Assembly (NCBI RefSeq): GCF_900184035.1
Contig: NZ_FXWP01000013.1
Coordinates: forward strand, 372,001-436,000
Direction: 5' to 3'
Source of the DNA: Kosakonia pseudosacchari
Lineage (GTDB): Bacteria > Pseudomonadota > Gammaproteobacteria > Enterobacterales > Enterobacteriaceae
DNA length: 64,000 bases
The translations under genes and the position numbers were made by a program. The notes under the pieces were generated by a model. It was given only the letters and a program-made list of their open reading frames with translations. It ran no database searches and was not told the origin of the DNA. Each line of letters opens with the position of its first letter. Position 1 is the first letter of the stretch. Positions 53,346 to 62,971 of this stretch are shown here, piece by piece.

Positions 53346-54266
53346 TCAGTTCAGACGTACCGGCATACCGGAACGGTTCTGAATCGCCTGATCGACCACG
53401 TTGGAATCAACATCAGACTGGTTGGTCACGGCCTGCACCGCTTTGGTCAGCGCAATCGGCACAATCTCACCACCGGTGAACTGCGCTTCCGTGGTGGACA
53501 GCGGGTTGTGAACTTCGATGTAACGGCTGCCATCCGGCTCGGTGGTCGCTTTTACCGGCTCATCAATAAACTGTACGCGCGTACCGACCGGCACGTTTTC
53601 GAACAGGAATTTAATGTCGTCGTTGCGCAGACGCACACAGCCGTGGCTCACGCGCAGGCCGATACCGAAGTTAGCGTTGGTGCCGTGAATGGCGTACAGG
53701 CGGCCAATATAGAGCGCGTACAGGCCCATCGGGTTATCCGGGCCAGCCGGTACAACCGGCGGCAGCGGTTGACCCATCGCTGCATATTCTGCATGCATTT
53801 TCGCCGTCGGCGTCCAGGTCGGACCGGCTTTTTTACGTTCTACTTTGGTGGTCCAGGCAATCGGGGTGTCTTTACCCAACTGGCCGATACCGATTGGCAG
53901 CACGATCACCGTGTTGGTGCCTTTCGGATAGTAGTAGAGGCGCATTTCCGCACTGTTGATCACGATCCCTTCGTGAACCGTATCCGGCAGGATCAGCTGC
54001 TGTGGAACGTTCATCACAGTGCCGCCTTTCGGCAGGTAGGCATCAATGCCCGGGTTTGCTTCCAGCATGTTGGACAGACCCATTTGATATTCAGCCGCAA
54101 AATATTCCAGCGGTTGGCTATTGCCTTCCGGAATAGTAACGACCTGGTTCTGACCGATCAGACGACTGCCATCAGTCGGCAGCGGATATGTAACAGCAGA
54201 CGCGCTTTTGCAAAATCCCACGACAGCAAACGCCGCCGCTAAAAGGGTTGTTAATTTCATGTTCAT
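53346..54266 (-). CDS. ldtB: L,D-transpeptidase LdtB (YbiS)
   Basis: Periplasmic enzyme of 306 residues, the E. coli length. Signal peptide 1-24 (ending SASA), an N-terminal LysM-like region at about 43-90 and the YkuD catalytic domain at about 97-235. His194 and the SHGCVR motif with nucleophile Cys210 form the active site. It attaches Braun lipoprotein to meso-diaminopimelate of peptidoglycan. Start ATG 54266 corresponds to MNMKL of E. coli; a start three codons earlier is also open. Confidence 0.96.
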   Translation of the reverse strand: MNMKLTTLLAAAFAVVGFCKSASAVTYPLPTDGSRLIGQNQVVTIPEGNSQPLEYFAAEYQMGLSNMLEANPGIDAYLPKGGTVMNVPQQLILPDTVHEGIVINSAEMRLYYYPKGTNTVIVLPIGIGQLGKDTPIAWTTKVERKKAGPTWTPTAKMHAEYAAMGQPLPPVVPAGPDNPMGLYALYIGRLYAIHGTNANFGIGLRVSHGCVRLRNDDIKFLFENVPVGTRVQFIDEPVKATTEPDGSRYIEVHNPLSTTEAQFTGGEIVPIALTKAVQAVTNQSDVDSNVVDQAIQNRSGMPVRLN

Positions 54267-54474
54267 CTTATGCAAGACTTATTGCCACACTGGCCGTTGG
54301 GTTGAGAATGCAGGAAGCGCATTATATGTGCATTCCACCGTCCAGGGAATTCAGATGTGTACGAAATCACACTTTTTTCCCTTTGCTTGCAGTTTAGTGG
54401 CCTGACACCAGGCAGGAATCTAATTCGGAATTGTGGCATAATAGGGTGTTTGTCACATATTTCAGGATACCTCT

Positions 54475-56067
54475 GTGTTAGTCACCAGCAACGTCACCAT
54501 GCAATTCGGCAGCAAGCCGCTGTTCGAAAATATCTCCGTCAAATTTGGCGGCGGCAACCGTTACGGCCTGATCGGGGCTAACGGGAGTGGTAAATCCACC
54601 TTTATGAAAATCCTCGGCGGCGATTTAGAGCCGACGTTGGGTAACGTCTCTCTCGATCCGAATGAGCGCATCGGTAAGCTGCGCCAGGATCAGTTCGCCT
54701 TTGAAGAGTTCAGCGTGCTCGACACGGTGATCATGGGCCATGCGGAACTGTGGGAAGTGAAACAGGAACGTGACCGTATTTATGGTCTCGCGGAAATGAG
54801 CGAAGAGGATGGCTACAAAGTGGCCGACCTCGAAGTGCAGTACGGCGAAATGGACGGTTACTCGGCGGAAGCGCGCGCGGGCGAACTGCTGCTCGGCGTT
54901 GGGATTCCGGTTGAGCAGCACTACGGCCCGATGAGCGAAATCGCCCCTGGCTGGAAACTGCGTGTGTTACTGGCGCAGGCGCTGTTTGCCAATCCGGACA
55001 TTCTGCTGCTTGATGAACCGACCAACAACCTGGACATCGACACCATCCGCTGGCTGGAGCAGGTGCTGAACGAACGTGACAGCACCATGATCATCATTTC
55101 GCACGACCGTCACTTCCTTAACATGGTCTGTACGCACATGGCGGATCTCGACTACGGCGAGCTGCGCGTTTATCCGGGCAACTATGATGAATACATGACG
55201 GCGGCGACCCAGGCGCGCGAACGTCTGCTGGCGGATAACGCCAAGAAAAAAGCGCAGATCGCCGACCTGCAATCGTTCGTCAGCCGCTTTAGCGCGAACG
55301 CCTCCAAATCTCGCCAGGCGACCTCACGCGCGCGCCAGATTGACAAAATCAAGCTGGAAGAAGTTAAGGCTTCCAGCCGTCAGAACCCGTTTATCCGCTT
55401 CGAACAGGACAAGAAACTGTTCCGCAACGCGCTGGAAGTGGAAGCGCTTAGCAAAGGTTTTGATGAAGGCCCGCTGTTTAAAAACTTCAACCTGCTGCTG
55501 GAAGTGGGCGAGAAAATCGCCATTCTGGGTGCGAACGGCGTGGGTAAATCCACCATGCTGAAAACGCTGGTGGGCGAGCTTGAGCCTGATAACGGCACCG
55601 TGAAATGGTCTGAAAACGCGCAGATCGGTTACTACGCGCAGGATCACGCCGAAGATTTTGATAACGATCTGACCGTCTTCGACTGGATGAGCCAGTGGAA
55701 ACAGGAAGGTGATGACGAACAAGCCGTGCGCAGCATCCTCGGTCGTCTGCTGTTCAGCCAGGACGATATCAAGAAACCGGCGAAAGTGCTCTCCGGTGGT
55801 GAAAAAGGGCGCATGCTGTTCGGCAAGCTGATGATGCAAAAACCGAACATCCTCGTCATGGACGAGCCGACCAACCACCTCGATATGGAATCCATCGAAT
55901 CGCTGAACATGGCGCTGGAAATGTACCAGGGCACATTGATCTTCGTTTCCCACGACCGTGAGTTTGTGAGTTCGCTGGCAACCCGCGTGATTGAGATTAC
56001 GCCGCAGCGCGTCATCGACTTCAGCGGGAACTATGAAGATTATCTGCGTAGTCAGGGTATCGAATAA
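54475..56067 (+). CDS. ybiT: ABC-F family ATPase YbiT
   Basis: Soluble protein of 530 residues with two ABC domains and no membrane segment. Walker A motifs are GANGSGKST and GANGVGKST; Walker B motifs are [13 protein letters not shown] and [13 protein letters not shown]; the second signature is [10 protein letters not shown] charged linker ([18 protein letters not shown]) joins them. ABC-F proteins bind the ribosomal E site and act on translation, like EttA. The start is GTG at 54475, as in E. coli, followed by [11 protein letters not shown]. Three ERIC repeats lie in its 3' region. Confidence 0.96.
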   Translation: MLVTSNVTMQFGSKPLFENISVKFGGGNRYGLIGANGSGKSTFMKILGGDLEPTLGNVSLDPNERIGKLRQDQFAFEEFSVLDTVIMGHAELWEVKQERDRIYGLAEMSEEDGYKVADLEVQYGEMDGYSAEARAGELLLGVGIPVEQHYGPMSEIAPGWKLRVLLAQALFANPDILLLDEPTNNLDIDTIRWLEQVLNERDSTMIIISHDRHFLNMVCTHMADLDYGELRVYPGNYDEYMTAATQARERLLADNAKKKAQIADLQSFVSRFSANASKSRQATSRARQIDKIKLEEVKASSRQNPFIRFEQDKKLFRNALEVEALSKGFDEGPLFKNFNLLLEVGEKIAILGANGVGKSTMLKTLVGELEPDNGTVKWSENAQIGYYAQDHAEDFDNDLTVFDWMSQWKQEGDDEQAVRSILGRLLFSQDDIKKPAKVLSGGEKGRMLFGKLMMQKPNILVMDEPTNHLDMESIESLNMALEMYQGTLIFVSHDREFVSSLATRVIEITPQRVIDFSGNYEDYLRSQGIE

Positions 56068-56080
56068 ATTTACCGTCGTT

Positions 56081-56205
56081 TTACCGTCGTCTTTCACGCG
56101 ACAGGTGCGTTAGCTGCACCTTCGTACCCCGGTCACTTACTTGTGTAAGCTCCCGGGGCTACGCAGGTTTGCTGCCTTTCTGTCGCGCGAAATACTTAGG
56201 TAAAT
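56081..56205. repeat. ERIC element, copy 1 of a tandem array
   Basis: Imperfect palindrome of about 125 bp with the central ERIC hairpin: CCCCGGTCACTTAC and GTAAGCTCCCGGGG. It begins TTACCGTCG and ends TAGGTAAA. It starts 14 bases after the ybiT stop, so it will be transcribed as the end of the ybiT message. Confidence 0.88.
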
Positions 56206-56207
56206 GC

Positions 56208-56333
56208 TTTACCGCCCTCTCTCACATCACAGGTGCGTTAGCTGCACCTTCGCACCCCGGTCACTTACTTGTGTAAGCTCCTGGGGCTACGCAGGTTTGC
56301 CGCCTTCCTGTCGCGCGAAATACTCAGGTAAAT
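56208..56333. repeat. ERIC element, copy 2 of a tandem array
   Basis: Second copy, in the same orientation, 128 bp downstream of the first when core to core is measured. It shares long identical blocks (ACAGGTGCGTTAGCTGCACC, TGTCGCGCGAAATACT) and differs at scattered bases. It ends CAGGTAAA. Confidence 0.88.
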
Positions 56334-56336
56334 CAT

Positions 56337-56462
56337 TTCCCGCTCTTCTTTCACGACAGATGCGTTAGTTACGCTTTCGTATCCCGGTCACTTACTTGTG
56401 TAAGCTCCCGGGGCTACTCAGGTTTGCCGCCTTCCTGTCGCGCGAAATACTCAAGTAAATAA
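56337..56462. repeat. ERIC element, copy 3 of a tandem array
   Basis: Third copy in the same orientation, 127 bp after the second. It is the most diverged at its left arm (ATGCGTTAGTTACGCTTTCG) but keeps the core and the right arm GCCGCCTTCCTGTCGCGCGA. It ends AAGTAAAT. Confidence 0.87.
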
Positions 56463-56470
56463 TCGAAGCA

Positions 56471-56503
56471 AGCCCGGTAAGCACAATGGCTACCGGGCTT
56501 TTC
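56471..56503 (+). terminator. Terminator after the ERIC array
   Basis: Nine-base-pair stem (AGCCCGGTA / TACCGGGCT), then TTTC. It lies between convergent ybiT and the GH31 gene and can serve ybiT. A weaker use on the minus strand is possible. Confidence 0.7.
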
Positions 56504-56506
56504 ACA

Positions 56507-58882
56507 TTAAGCAAACGTCCACTCGCTGGCCGCAGCGCCATTAATCAGTAACTGGCGTTTTTCACCCGCAGGCAGCGCCACTTTCAGCGCCTGCCAGGCC
56601 GGGCGATAGTCGCCGCGCGTGTGTACCTGCAAATCAATGGTGCTGCCCGTGCAGACCATTTCCCACTCCAGCCACAGCGCGTTGCCCTCTTTATAACCCC
56701 AGGACTCACCATCGTCCTCAAACAGCAAGCCACCTGAACGCCCGGTGCCTTTTATCGGGAAGAGTTGCAGTTCACGCGTGGTATCCGCGCTGGCATCGAC
56801 ATGCCTGATGCGATCGCTGAGCGGCAGACCGGCACCGGCGCGCACCAGCAATGGCAGCGTTTCCAGCGGCGCATCCAGCGTCACCCACTGGCCAGGCGCA
56901 TACCAGCAACCGGTGTAAAAATCGTACCAGCCGGTGTCGTTGGCAGGCAGCCAGACGCGGCGCTCGCGCTGGCCGGGTTCGACAACGCTTGCCACCAGAA
57001 GATCGCGGCCGAGCAGGAAGTCGTCGCACTCTTCAAACGTCTGCTCGTCATGTTCGTGATCGAGGAACGTCGGGCGCAGCATCGGTTCGTCGTCAGCATG
57101 CGCCTGCCACAGCAGTGTGTAGAGGTAAGGCAGCAGGCGGTAGCGCAGTTCTATCGCGCTGCGGATCGTCGGCGTGATCGCCGGGTACATCCACGGTTCG
57201 TTCACCGTGTGATCGTCGTTCCAGGAATGGATGGTGAAACGCGGGTGCATCACCCCGTTTTGCACCCAACGCACAAACAGCTCCGCATCCGGTTTATCGC
57301 CGGAAAAACCGCCGACATCGTGCCCGACGTTATACAATCCGGACAAACTCATGCCCACGCCCATGCGGATGTTGTAGCGCAGCGTCTGCCAGTTGGTACG
57401 GTTATCGCCGCTCCAGGTCTGCACATACCGCTGCATTCCGGCGCAGCCGGAACGGGAAATCAGGTACGGGCGCTTGTGCGGAGCAAATCGCTGCTGCGCT
57501 TCCATCGAGGCGCGCATCATAAGTAACGGCATCACCGGGCGAATATGCTTGATGGCAATCTCACAACCAAAACCGTGGCAGCGGGCTTCACCATCCCACA
57601 CTTCAAACTCGTTGTTATCGTTCCAGGTCGAATCGATACCCATCTCCAGCAACTGCGTGGAGACGCCTTCCTGCCACCAGGCGACAGTCTGCGGGTTGGT
57701 AAAGTCAAGGTGTGAGCCTTCGTCGTCCCAGAAACTGGAGCGTTCCGGCGCATCGGTTTCGGAATCACGAATAAACAGACCGCGCTCCGCCACTTCGCTA
57801 TAACGCGGGTGATCCTGCAACAGACAGGGTTTGATATTCGCCGCCAGTTTCAGGCCCGCATCGTGGAACGCCTGGCTCATCACCTTCGGCTGCGGCACTT
57901 TGTCATAGTTCCAGTTAAAGACATAGCGCTTGCCGTTAATCGAGGTGTAGCCGGATGAGAGCTGGAACGAATCGCACGGAATCGCGTGTTCTTCGCACAG
58001 ACGAATAAAATTCATCAGTTGGTTTTGCGCATCCGGCGCATCGGTGTAATGCATGGTTGAGCCGCTATAACCGAGGCTCCATTTCGGGCCGAACAGCGTT
58101 TTCCCGGTGAGGCGCACAAACGCTTTGGTGACATCCAGCACACGCGCGCCGGTAAAAAGGTAGTAATCAATATCGCCCGCTTCCGCTTGCCAGCGGCGAT
58201 AGGCGGTGTGGTAGTTATCGATCTCGTTACCCAGATCCAGCCAGCAACTGCTGAGGTTGTCATAAAACAGCCCGTAGCTGATATCGTCGCGGCGGGTGAG
58301 AGTAAACGGAATATGCTTGTACAGCGGGTCGGTGCTGGCAGCGTTATAGCCCATCGCATCAAGGTTGCGCATCTCATAGCGCTGGCCGTTACGTTGCAGG
58401 TTACCCGCTTTCTCGCCGAGGCCGTAGAAACGCTCCTCTTTTTTACGGCTGAGATAGTGCGCCACACCGTCGCCATGAGCGTTAACCAGATACGCGCTGG
58501 TCGGGCGATCGCTCGCCAGCCATTGCCACTCGCCTGCGTCGTTACGGTAGTGCCACTCCAGCCACAGCGGCTGATGCACGGTAACACGCAGTTTTGCGCT
58601 CTCAATGGTTAATGTCTCGTGCTGCTGCGCCAGCGACCACTGCGGCAGGCTAAAACCGGAAAGATCGTCGCGCGAGCGGCCTTCCCACGGCACGTCATCT
58701 TTCGGCGCAATGCTCCAGGTCCGATCCAGCGCCAGCTCGCCTTTACGCTTGAGCAGCACGCGAAACAGGTTCTCTTCCAGCACATACAGGCACAAGGTGT
58801 GTTGCCCGTCTACCAGCAGCTCAACATGATGAGCTGCCTGGTTTTGTAACGTCCAGTTCTTCAGGGTTTTCATATCAGACAT
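56507..58882 (-). CDS. GH31 family alpha-glycosidase
   Basis: Glycoside hydrolase family 31 enzyme of 791 residues. An N-terminal beta-sandwich (about 1-255) precedes the (beta/alpha)8 barrel, with nucleophile Asp422 (STWNDNNEFE) and acid/base Asp493 (TWSGDNRTNW). GHDVGGFSGDKPDAELFVRW and HPRFTIHSWNDD are subfamily-typical. C-terminal beta domains follow. No signal peptide is present, so it acts inside the cell on an alpha-linked sugar, perhaps an alpha-glucoside or alpha-xyloside. The ATG at 58882 lies seven bases after the stop of the transporter gene, so the two are one operon. The exact specificity is not determinable here. Confidence 0.9.
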   Translation of the reverse strand: MSDMKTLKNWTLQNQAAHHVELLVDGQHTLCLYVLEENLFRVLLKRKGELALDRTWSIAPKDDVPWEGRSRDDLSGFSLPQWSLAQQHETLTIESAKLRVTVHQPLWLEWHYRNDAGEWQWLASDRPTSAYLVNAHGDGVAHYLSRKKEERFYGLGEKAGNLQRNGQRYEMRNLDAMGYNAASTDPLYKHIPFTLTRRDDISYGLFYDNLSSCWLDLGNEIDNYHTAYRRWQAEAGDIDYYLFTGARVLDVTKAFVRLTGKTLFGPKWSLGYSGSTMHYTDAPDAQNQLMNFIRLCEEHAIPCDSFQLSSGYTSINGKRYVFNWNYDKVPQPKVMSQAFHDAGLKLAANIKPCLLQDHPRYSEVAERGLFIRDSETDAPERSSFWDDEGSHLDFTNPQTVAWWQEGVSTQLLEMGIDSTWNDNNEFEVWDGEARCHGFGCEIAIKHIRPVMPLLMMRASMEAQQRFAPHKRPYLISRSGCAGMQRYVQTWSGDNRTNWQTLRYNIRMGVGMSLSGLYNVGHDVGGFSGDKPDAELFVRWVQNGVMHPRFTIHSWNDDHTVNEPWMYPAITPTIRSAIELRYRLLPYLYTLLWQAHADDEPMLRPTFLDHEHDEQTFEECDDFLLGRDLLVASVVEPGQRERRVWLPANDTGWYDFYTGCWYAPGQWVTLDAPLETLPLLVRAGAGLPLSDRIRHVDASADTTRELQLFPIKGTGRSGGLLFEDDGESWGYKEGNALWLEWEMVCTGSTIDLQVHTRGDYRPAWQALKVALPAGEKRQLLINGAAASEWTFA

Positions 58883-58888
58883 CCACAA

Positions 58889-60190
58889 TCAGGCGCGTTT
58901 TGCGCGTCGTTCAGCAATAAATGCCACCAGGAAAAAAGCGCCAATCAGGTCAAAGAAACCCATGGCAATAAACAGCGGGTTGAAACCAATTTTGTCGGCG
59001 GTGACGCCAATCAGCAGTGAGAAGAGGAAGCTGGCGATCCACGCCGCCGAGCCGCGCATGCCGTTCACCGTCGCCATCTGTCCTTTATCGAAGGATTCCA
59101 CCACCAGCGCACTCAACATGCAGGAGATGATCTGATGGCCAAAACCGCCGATCGAAATCAGCACAATGGTGATGTACGGATCGCGAGTGATGGCGACGAT
59201 GGCGAGCGAAATCATCAAGAATGCGCCGGTCACCGAGCTGGCAACCACCGAGTTCACGCGCGAGCAGCCAAACCAGCGGGTATAGAGTTTGGTCAGGTAA
59301 CCACTGGCGACGCTGCCGAGATCGGCGGCGAGGAACGGCAGCCAGGCGAACATGGCGATCTGTTTCAGATCCATACCGTGTTCTTTTGCCAGATAGAGCG
59401 GCACCCAGAAGCTCAGCACCGCCCAGGCCGGTTCAGCCATAAACGCCGGGATGGCAATACCGTAAAAACGTTTGTTCTTCGAGACGGTTTTCAGGGCAGT
59501 AAAGAAGGGCAGTTTGACTGCGGGTGGCTCATTATCCTGCTGAATAAATGCCAGCTCGTCTTTACTGAGATTCGGGTGTTTGTCCGGGTTGTGGTAAAAG
59601 GCCCACCACAAAATCACCCACAGCAGCGCCAGCACACCGGTAAACATAAACGCGCCCTGCCAGCCAAATGAGGCGTGAGCGAAGTAGATAATCGGCGGAG
59701 CCAGCATGGCGCCAATCGAGAAGCCCACACCAGCCCAACCGGCAGCCACCGGGCGTTCTGATTTCGGGAACCATTCGCCGATGGTTTTGGCGTTCGCGGG
59801 TGTCGCTGCCGCTTCCGATGCGCCCATGGTGAAACGCAAAATCGCCAGATGTACCCAACTGCCCGCGCCGGCGTGGAAAATACAAGCCAGCGCCCAGATG
59901 ATGGCGCACACCATAAAACCGACTTTCAGGCCAATCACGTCAATCAGCCAGCCACACAGCGGCTGGAAAATGGTGTAAGCCAACTGAAACGCGCCGACAA
60001 TCCACGAATATTGTTCGGTGGTGATGCCGAGGCTGGTTTTTAATTCCGGTGCCAGTATCCCCAGCGAGTTACGGGTGATGTAGTTCACCGTTACGCCGAA
60101 TAAGAACAGCACTAACATCCACCAGCGTAATTTTTTGACTATCCGGCGGCTCTTGCTGGCCGCCATTTCATTATTGATCCCCTGGCTCAT
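58889..60190 (-). CDS. MFS transporter, anion:cation symporter (ExuT-like) family
   Basis: Transporter of 433 residues with 12 helices. The N-terminal half has RWWMLVLFLFGVTVNYITRNSLGILAPELK, a start typical of ExuT/GarP-type symporters, and EWFPKSERPVAAGWAGVGFSIGAMLAPP. It is likely to import a sugar or sugar acid for the GH31 enzyme; ACS relatives carry hexuronates and related acids, so a free acid or an uncharged oligosaccharide are both open. The ATG at 60190 follows GGAG; an in-frame upstream start would add a 22-residue Arg-rich leader. Confidence 0.87.
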   Translation of the reverse strand: MSQGINNEMAASKSRRIVKKLRWWMLVLFLFGVTVNYITRNSLGILAPELKTSLGITTEQYSWIVGAFQLAYTIFQPLCGWLIDVIGLKVGFMVCAIIWALACIFHAGAGSWVHLAILRFTMGASEAAATPANAKTIGEWFPKSERPVAAGWAGVGFSIGAMLAPPIIYFAHASFGWQGAFMFTGVLALLWVILWWAFYHNPDKHPNLSKDELAFIQQDNEPPAVKLPFFTALKTVSKNKRFYGIAIPAFMAEPAWAVLSFWVPLYLAKEHGMDLKQIAMFAWLPFLAADLGSVASGYLTKLYTRWFGCSRVNSVVASSVTGAFLMISLAIVAITRDPYITIVLISIGGFGHQIISCMLSALVVESFDKGQMATVNGMRGSAAWIASFLFSLLIGVTADKIGFNPLFIAMGFFDLIGAFFLVAFIAERRAKRA

Positions 60191-60300
60191 TCTTTTCTCC
60201 GCATATCTTCTTGTAGGGAAGTCGGGGCAAACTCTTGCGGAGTTGTTATACCGCACAGGTTTGCGTGATGATTTATCTGCGTTTTTTTACTTATTGTTTC

Positions 60301-60322
60301 TACAACTAGTATGGAAGTTGTA
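60301..60322. promoter_or_regulatory. Possible operator between the MFS and LacI genes
   Basis: Inverted repeat of seven bases (TACAACT / AGTTGTA) with an eight-base spacer, in the 298-bp gap between the divergent MFS and LacI genes. It does not show the central CG step of most LacI operators, so the regulator that binds it is uncertain. Confidence 0.4.
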
Positions 60323-60488
60323 TGACACGTTTACGTTAGGCGAGAAAAATCGGCAGCTAAAGTGGATTTTGTGCAAGGATTCTCATCAATCAGCGACCAT
60401 ATGCGGCAAAATTCTATTGATGCCATGAATATCAGGCTTCTCGATTCATGAAAATTTTCCCATTTCGGAAACGGAGCAAGATCACAGA

Positions 60489-61562
60489 ATGGATAAAAAG
60501 CTCAAAATCAACGAAATTGCCCTGCGTACTAACTTGTCGACCAGCACGGTGTCCCGTGTGCTGGCAGGCAAAGCCAATACCAGTGAAAAAGCGCGTACCG
60601 CAGTGCTGGCCTGCGCGCGTGAGCTGGGGGTGATGGAGGGGATTGCCGCCGGGCGGCTGCTGCTGAATAACCTGATTGTTTTCGCACCCCAGCGGGCATT
60701 TGATGAGCGTTCCGATATTTTCTATTACCGCGTGATCCAGAGCATTAACAAAGCGCTGGCACCCCATGAAGTACGGCTGCGTTACTGCACGCTGGAAGAG
60801 CTGGACAGCGACGCCAATGAATTTCTCGCGCGCATGAACGCCCCGGAAACCCAGGCGGCGATCCTGCTGGGGATTGACGATCCCCATATCCATGACCTGG
60901 CGGCCGATATGGGCAAACCCTGTGTGTTAATCAACTGTCGGGACGGGCGCATGCGTTTGCCTTCCATCGCGCCGGATCACCGCACGATCGGCGAATTTGC
61001 TGCCAATTATCTGTTCGATATGGGCCACCGCGAGGTGGTGAATGTGATGTGTTTGCGGCGCTACACCATGGATCTGCGTCTTGCGGGCATCAAAGAGGCC
61101 TGGCAACGGCGCAATCTGCGTTTTCAAAGTAAGCGGGATTTGATCACCGTTCCCAGTTTTAGTGCCAAAGAAGCGGGGATGCGGGTAGGGGAGTGGCTTG
61201 ATGATCCGGCGCACAAATCGCCACCTACCGCGTTTCTCGTCGGGGGCGATTTTATGGCTGAAGGCACAGTTCATGCGCTCCAGCAGCGTGGACTGCGTGT
61301 GCCGCAGGATGTCTCGGTGATGAGCATTGACGCATTTAACCTGGCGGCGATTCAGGATGTGCCGCTCACCGCGGTGCATGTGCCGCGTGATGAGTTGGGC
61401 GTGGAGGCGGTCCATCTGCTGCAACAGCGGTTGATCCGCCCGCAAGCCACCACCGGTTCGCTGTTACTCAACGGCACCCTTGCGGTGCGAGAATCGGTAC
61501 GGCGGATACGTCCGGGGCAACAACGTACCGCCGTGGAACGAGAAGGGTTGTACGATGCCTAA
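60489..61562 (+). CDS. LacI-family transcriptional regulator
   Basis: Regulator of 357 residues. The N-terminal helix-turn-helix is INEIALRTNLSTSTVSRVLAGKANTSEKAR at about 7-36, the hinge region about 45-60 and the periplasmic-binding-protein-like sugar domain follows (VLINCRDGRMRLPSIAPDHRTIGEFAANYL). It is divergent from the MFS-GH31 operon, so it most likely represses it until a sugar binds. Its stop overlaps that of ybiU by four bases on the other strand. Confidence 0.88.
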   Translation: MDKKLKINEIALRTNLSTSTVSRVLAGKANTSEKARTAVLACARELGVMEGIAAGRLLLNNLIVFAPQRAFDERSDIFYYRVIQSINKALAPHEVRLRYCTLEELDSDANEFLARMNAPETQAAILLGIDDPHIHDLAADMGKPCVLINCRDGRMRLPSIAPDHRTIGEFAANYLFDMGHREVVNVMCLRRYTMDLRLAGIKEAWQRRNLRFQSKRDLITVPSFSAKEAGMRVGEWLDDPAHKSPPTAFLVGGDFMAEGTVHALQQRGLRVPQDVSVMSIDAFNLAAIQDVPLTAVHVPRDELGVEAVHLLQQRLIRPQATTGSLLLNGTLAVRESVRRIRPGQQRTAVEREGLYDA

Positions 61563-62818
61563 ACCTCGATACCCAGCGCGCGCTTACCATGAATATTCAG
61601 GTCGTTCAGCGTAAAGCGGCCTGACCAGTCACTTTCGTAGTTCTCACGCGGGAAATCGCCCGGCGAAGCGCCTTGCTCCAGCGCAACTTTCACTTTGCGC
61701 GCATACGCAAGGTTTTTCGCGCACAGCGGCGCGGCGGGTATGTACATCACATTCCCCCAGCCTTGCTGGTTTTCCACCGGCGCAACCGAGTGGATCACAT
61801 CGCAGTGCCACCACACGGAGTCCCCGGCTTCCAGCGCCGGAATGCTGCTCAGGGCCTCCATCAGCAGCGGATGCCACTTCTCCGACACCGGTAATACACG
61901 GCCTGGCGCCACGCCGCACAGTTCATCGTCCGGCACATCGTCCAGCAACGGGCGCAACAGGATATAGGCCATCGCTTCCGGGATCGGCACCACATGCAGC
62001 AACCCCTGGCCGGGGATCATGTCCGACAACGCCGTCCAGCCCTGGAAGGTGCGGAACACCGAACATTTGGTGGTGTTATCCACCGTGTACTCTTCAACTT
62101 CAGTGCGGTGCGCCGCGTTCCACGGGTCATATTCCTCAACTTTGCCGCTAAACACGCTGGCAAACACACGCTGGTAAGCGGGCAGAAGCCAGCGCTCCAG
62201 CGCGCCGGAATCCGTATGTGCGCCGAGGCCTTTTGAGGTGGTTCCCGGCGGGCGGCGGCGAATGCGATCCGGGTAGATCACGCTCACATCCGGATCAAAC
62301 CATTGCTGGCCTTCACTTTCGAAGCGCCAGAGGCGGTTGAGGAAGGCTTGCACGGCGGCCATTTCGTTGCTCTGGCGCGCCTGCATCTGCGCCTGCGACC
62401 AGTAAATAGGGTAGATTTCCGGGCGCGAGGCCTCCAGCGTGCCGAAGAAGCTGTCGCCAGGCCCTTTGTACACTTCATCAAAATGGTTCTGGTCGAGGTA
62501 ATCCAGCATGGCGCGATCCCAGCCCAGCGCCTGCTCGCGCGGGAAATGCCCCTTGATGACCGCACAACCGCGCCGCTTAATGAGCGCCCGCTGCGCCTCG
62601 CTGACCTTACCTTGCGCAATGTCGCTGTAGGCGATCTGTGGCCACACGGATTTGCCCTGGGCTTTAAGGGCATTGATATCGGCTACACGGGTGGCAATCT
62701 GCTCACTCAGGCGGTTAAACACCTGCTGTACGTCGCCGATCTGCGCGCGCAGTTCCTGTTTCATCTGACGAATCGATGCTTTGTGATCGATGGGCAGCGT
62801 TTCACTGGTAAAAGCCAT
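61559..62818 (-). CDS. ybiU: DUF1479 protein YbiU
   Basis: Protein of 419 residues (E. coli YbiU 421), a DUF1479 member that adopts a double-stranded beta-helix fold as in Fe(II)/2-oxoglutarate oxygenases. Likely metal ligands are the HTDSG motif (GAHTDSGALERW) and a His near the C-terminal VWWHCDVIHSVAPV. The central DPWNAAHRTEVEEY is conserved. Reaction unknown. It lies in E. coli order before ybiV, but here the MFS-GH31-LacI locus is inserted between ybiT and ybiU. The start is preceded by a sequence shared with the ybiV upstream region. Confidence 0.9.
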   Translation of the reverse strand: MAFTSETLPIDHKASIRQMKQELRAQIGDVQQVFNRLSEQIATRVADINALKAQGKSVWPQIAYSDIAQGKVSEAQRALIKRRGCAVIKGHFPREQALGWDRAMLDYLDQNHFDEVYKGPGDSFFGTLEASRPEIYPIYWSQAQMQARQSNEMAAVQAFLNRLWRFESEGQQWFDPDVSVIYPDRIRRRPPGTTSKGLGAHTDSGALERWLLPAYQRVFASVFSGKVEEYDPWNAAHRTEVEEYTVDNTTKCSVFRTFQGWTALSDMIPGQGLLHVVPIPEAMAYILLRPLLDDVPDDELCGVAPGRVLPVSEKWHPLLMEALSSIPALEAGDSVWWHCDVIHSVAPVENQQGWGNVMYIPAAPLCAKNLAYARKVKVALEQGASPGDFPRENYESDWSGRFTLNDLNIHGKRALGIEV

Positions 62819-62834
62819 GTTGAACCTCGCATTC

Positions 62835-62849
62835 TTTCATTCGAAAGTT
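62835..62849. repeat. 15-bp motif upstream of ybiU, repeated upstream of ybiV
   Basis: TTTCATTCGAAAGTT occurs here, 17-31 bp before the ybiU start, and again exactly at 63859-63873, about 75 bp before the ybiV start. It contains inverted TTTC / GAAA arms. A shared operator for the two same-strand genes is possible. Confidence 0.6.
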
Positions 62850-62971
62850 ATTTAGCTTGCAAGTGATAAAATAAGTTAAAAAGAAGTTAATGCAAGTTTA
62901 AAAAGTTGATGGGGAGCACAAAGCGGAAAAGTAGCAACAGGAAGGGCCGGAGCGGGCGCTCCGGCGGAGGA

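Noticed and set aside
56081-56462. CRISPR-like array after ybiT
   Set aside because: The repeats are about 127 bp and contiguous, with the ERIC core hairpin and no unique spacers; no cas gene is present.
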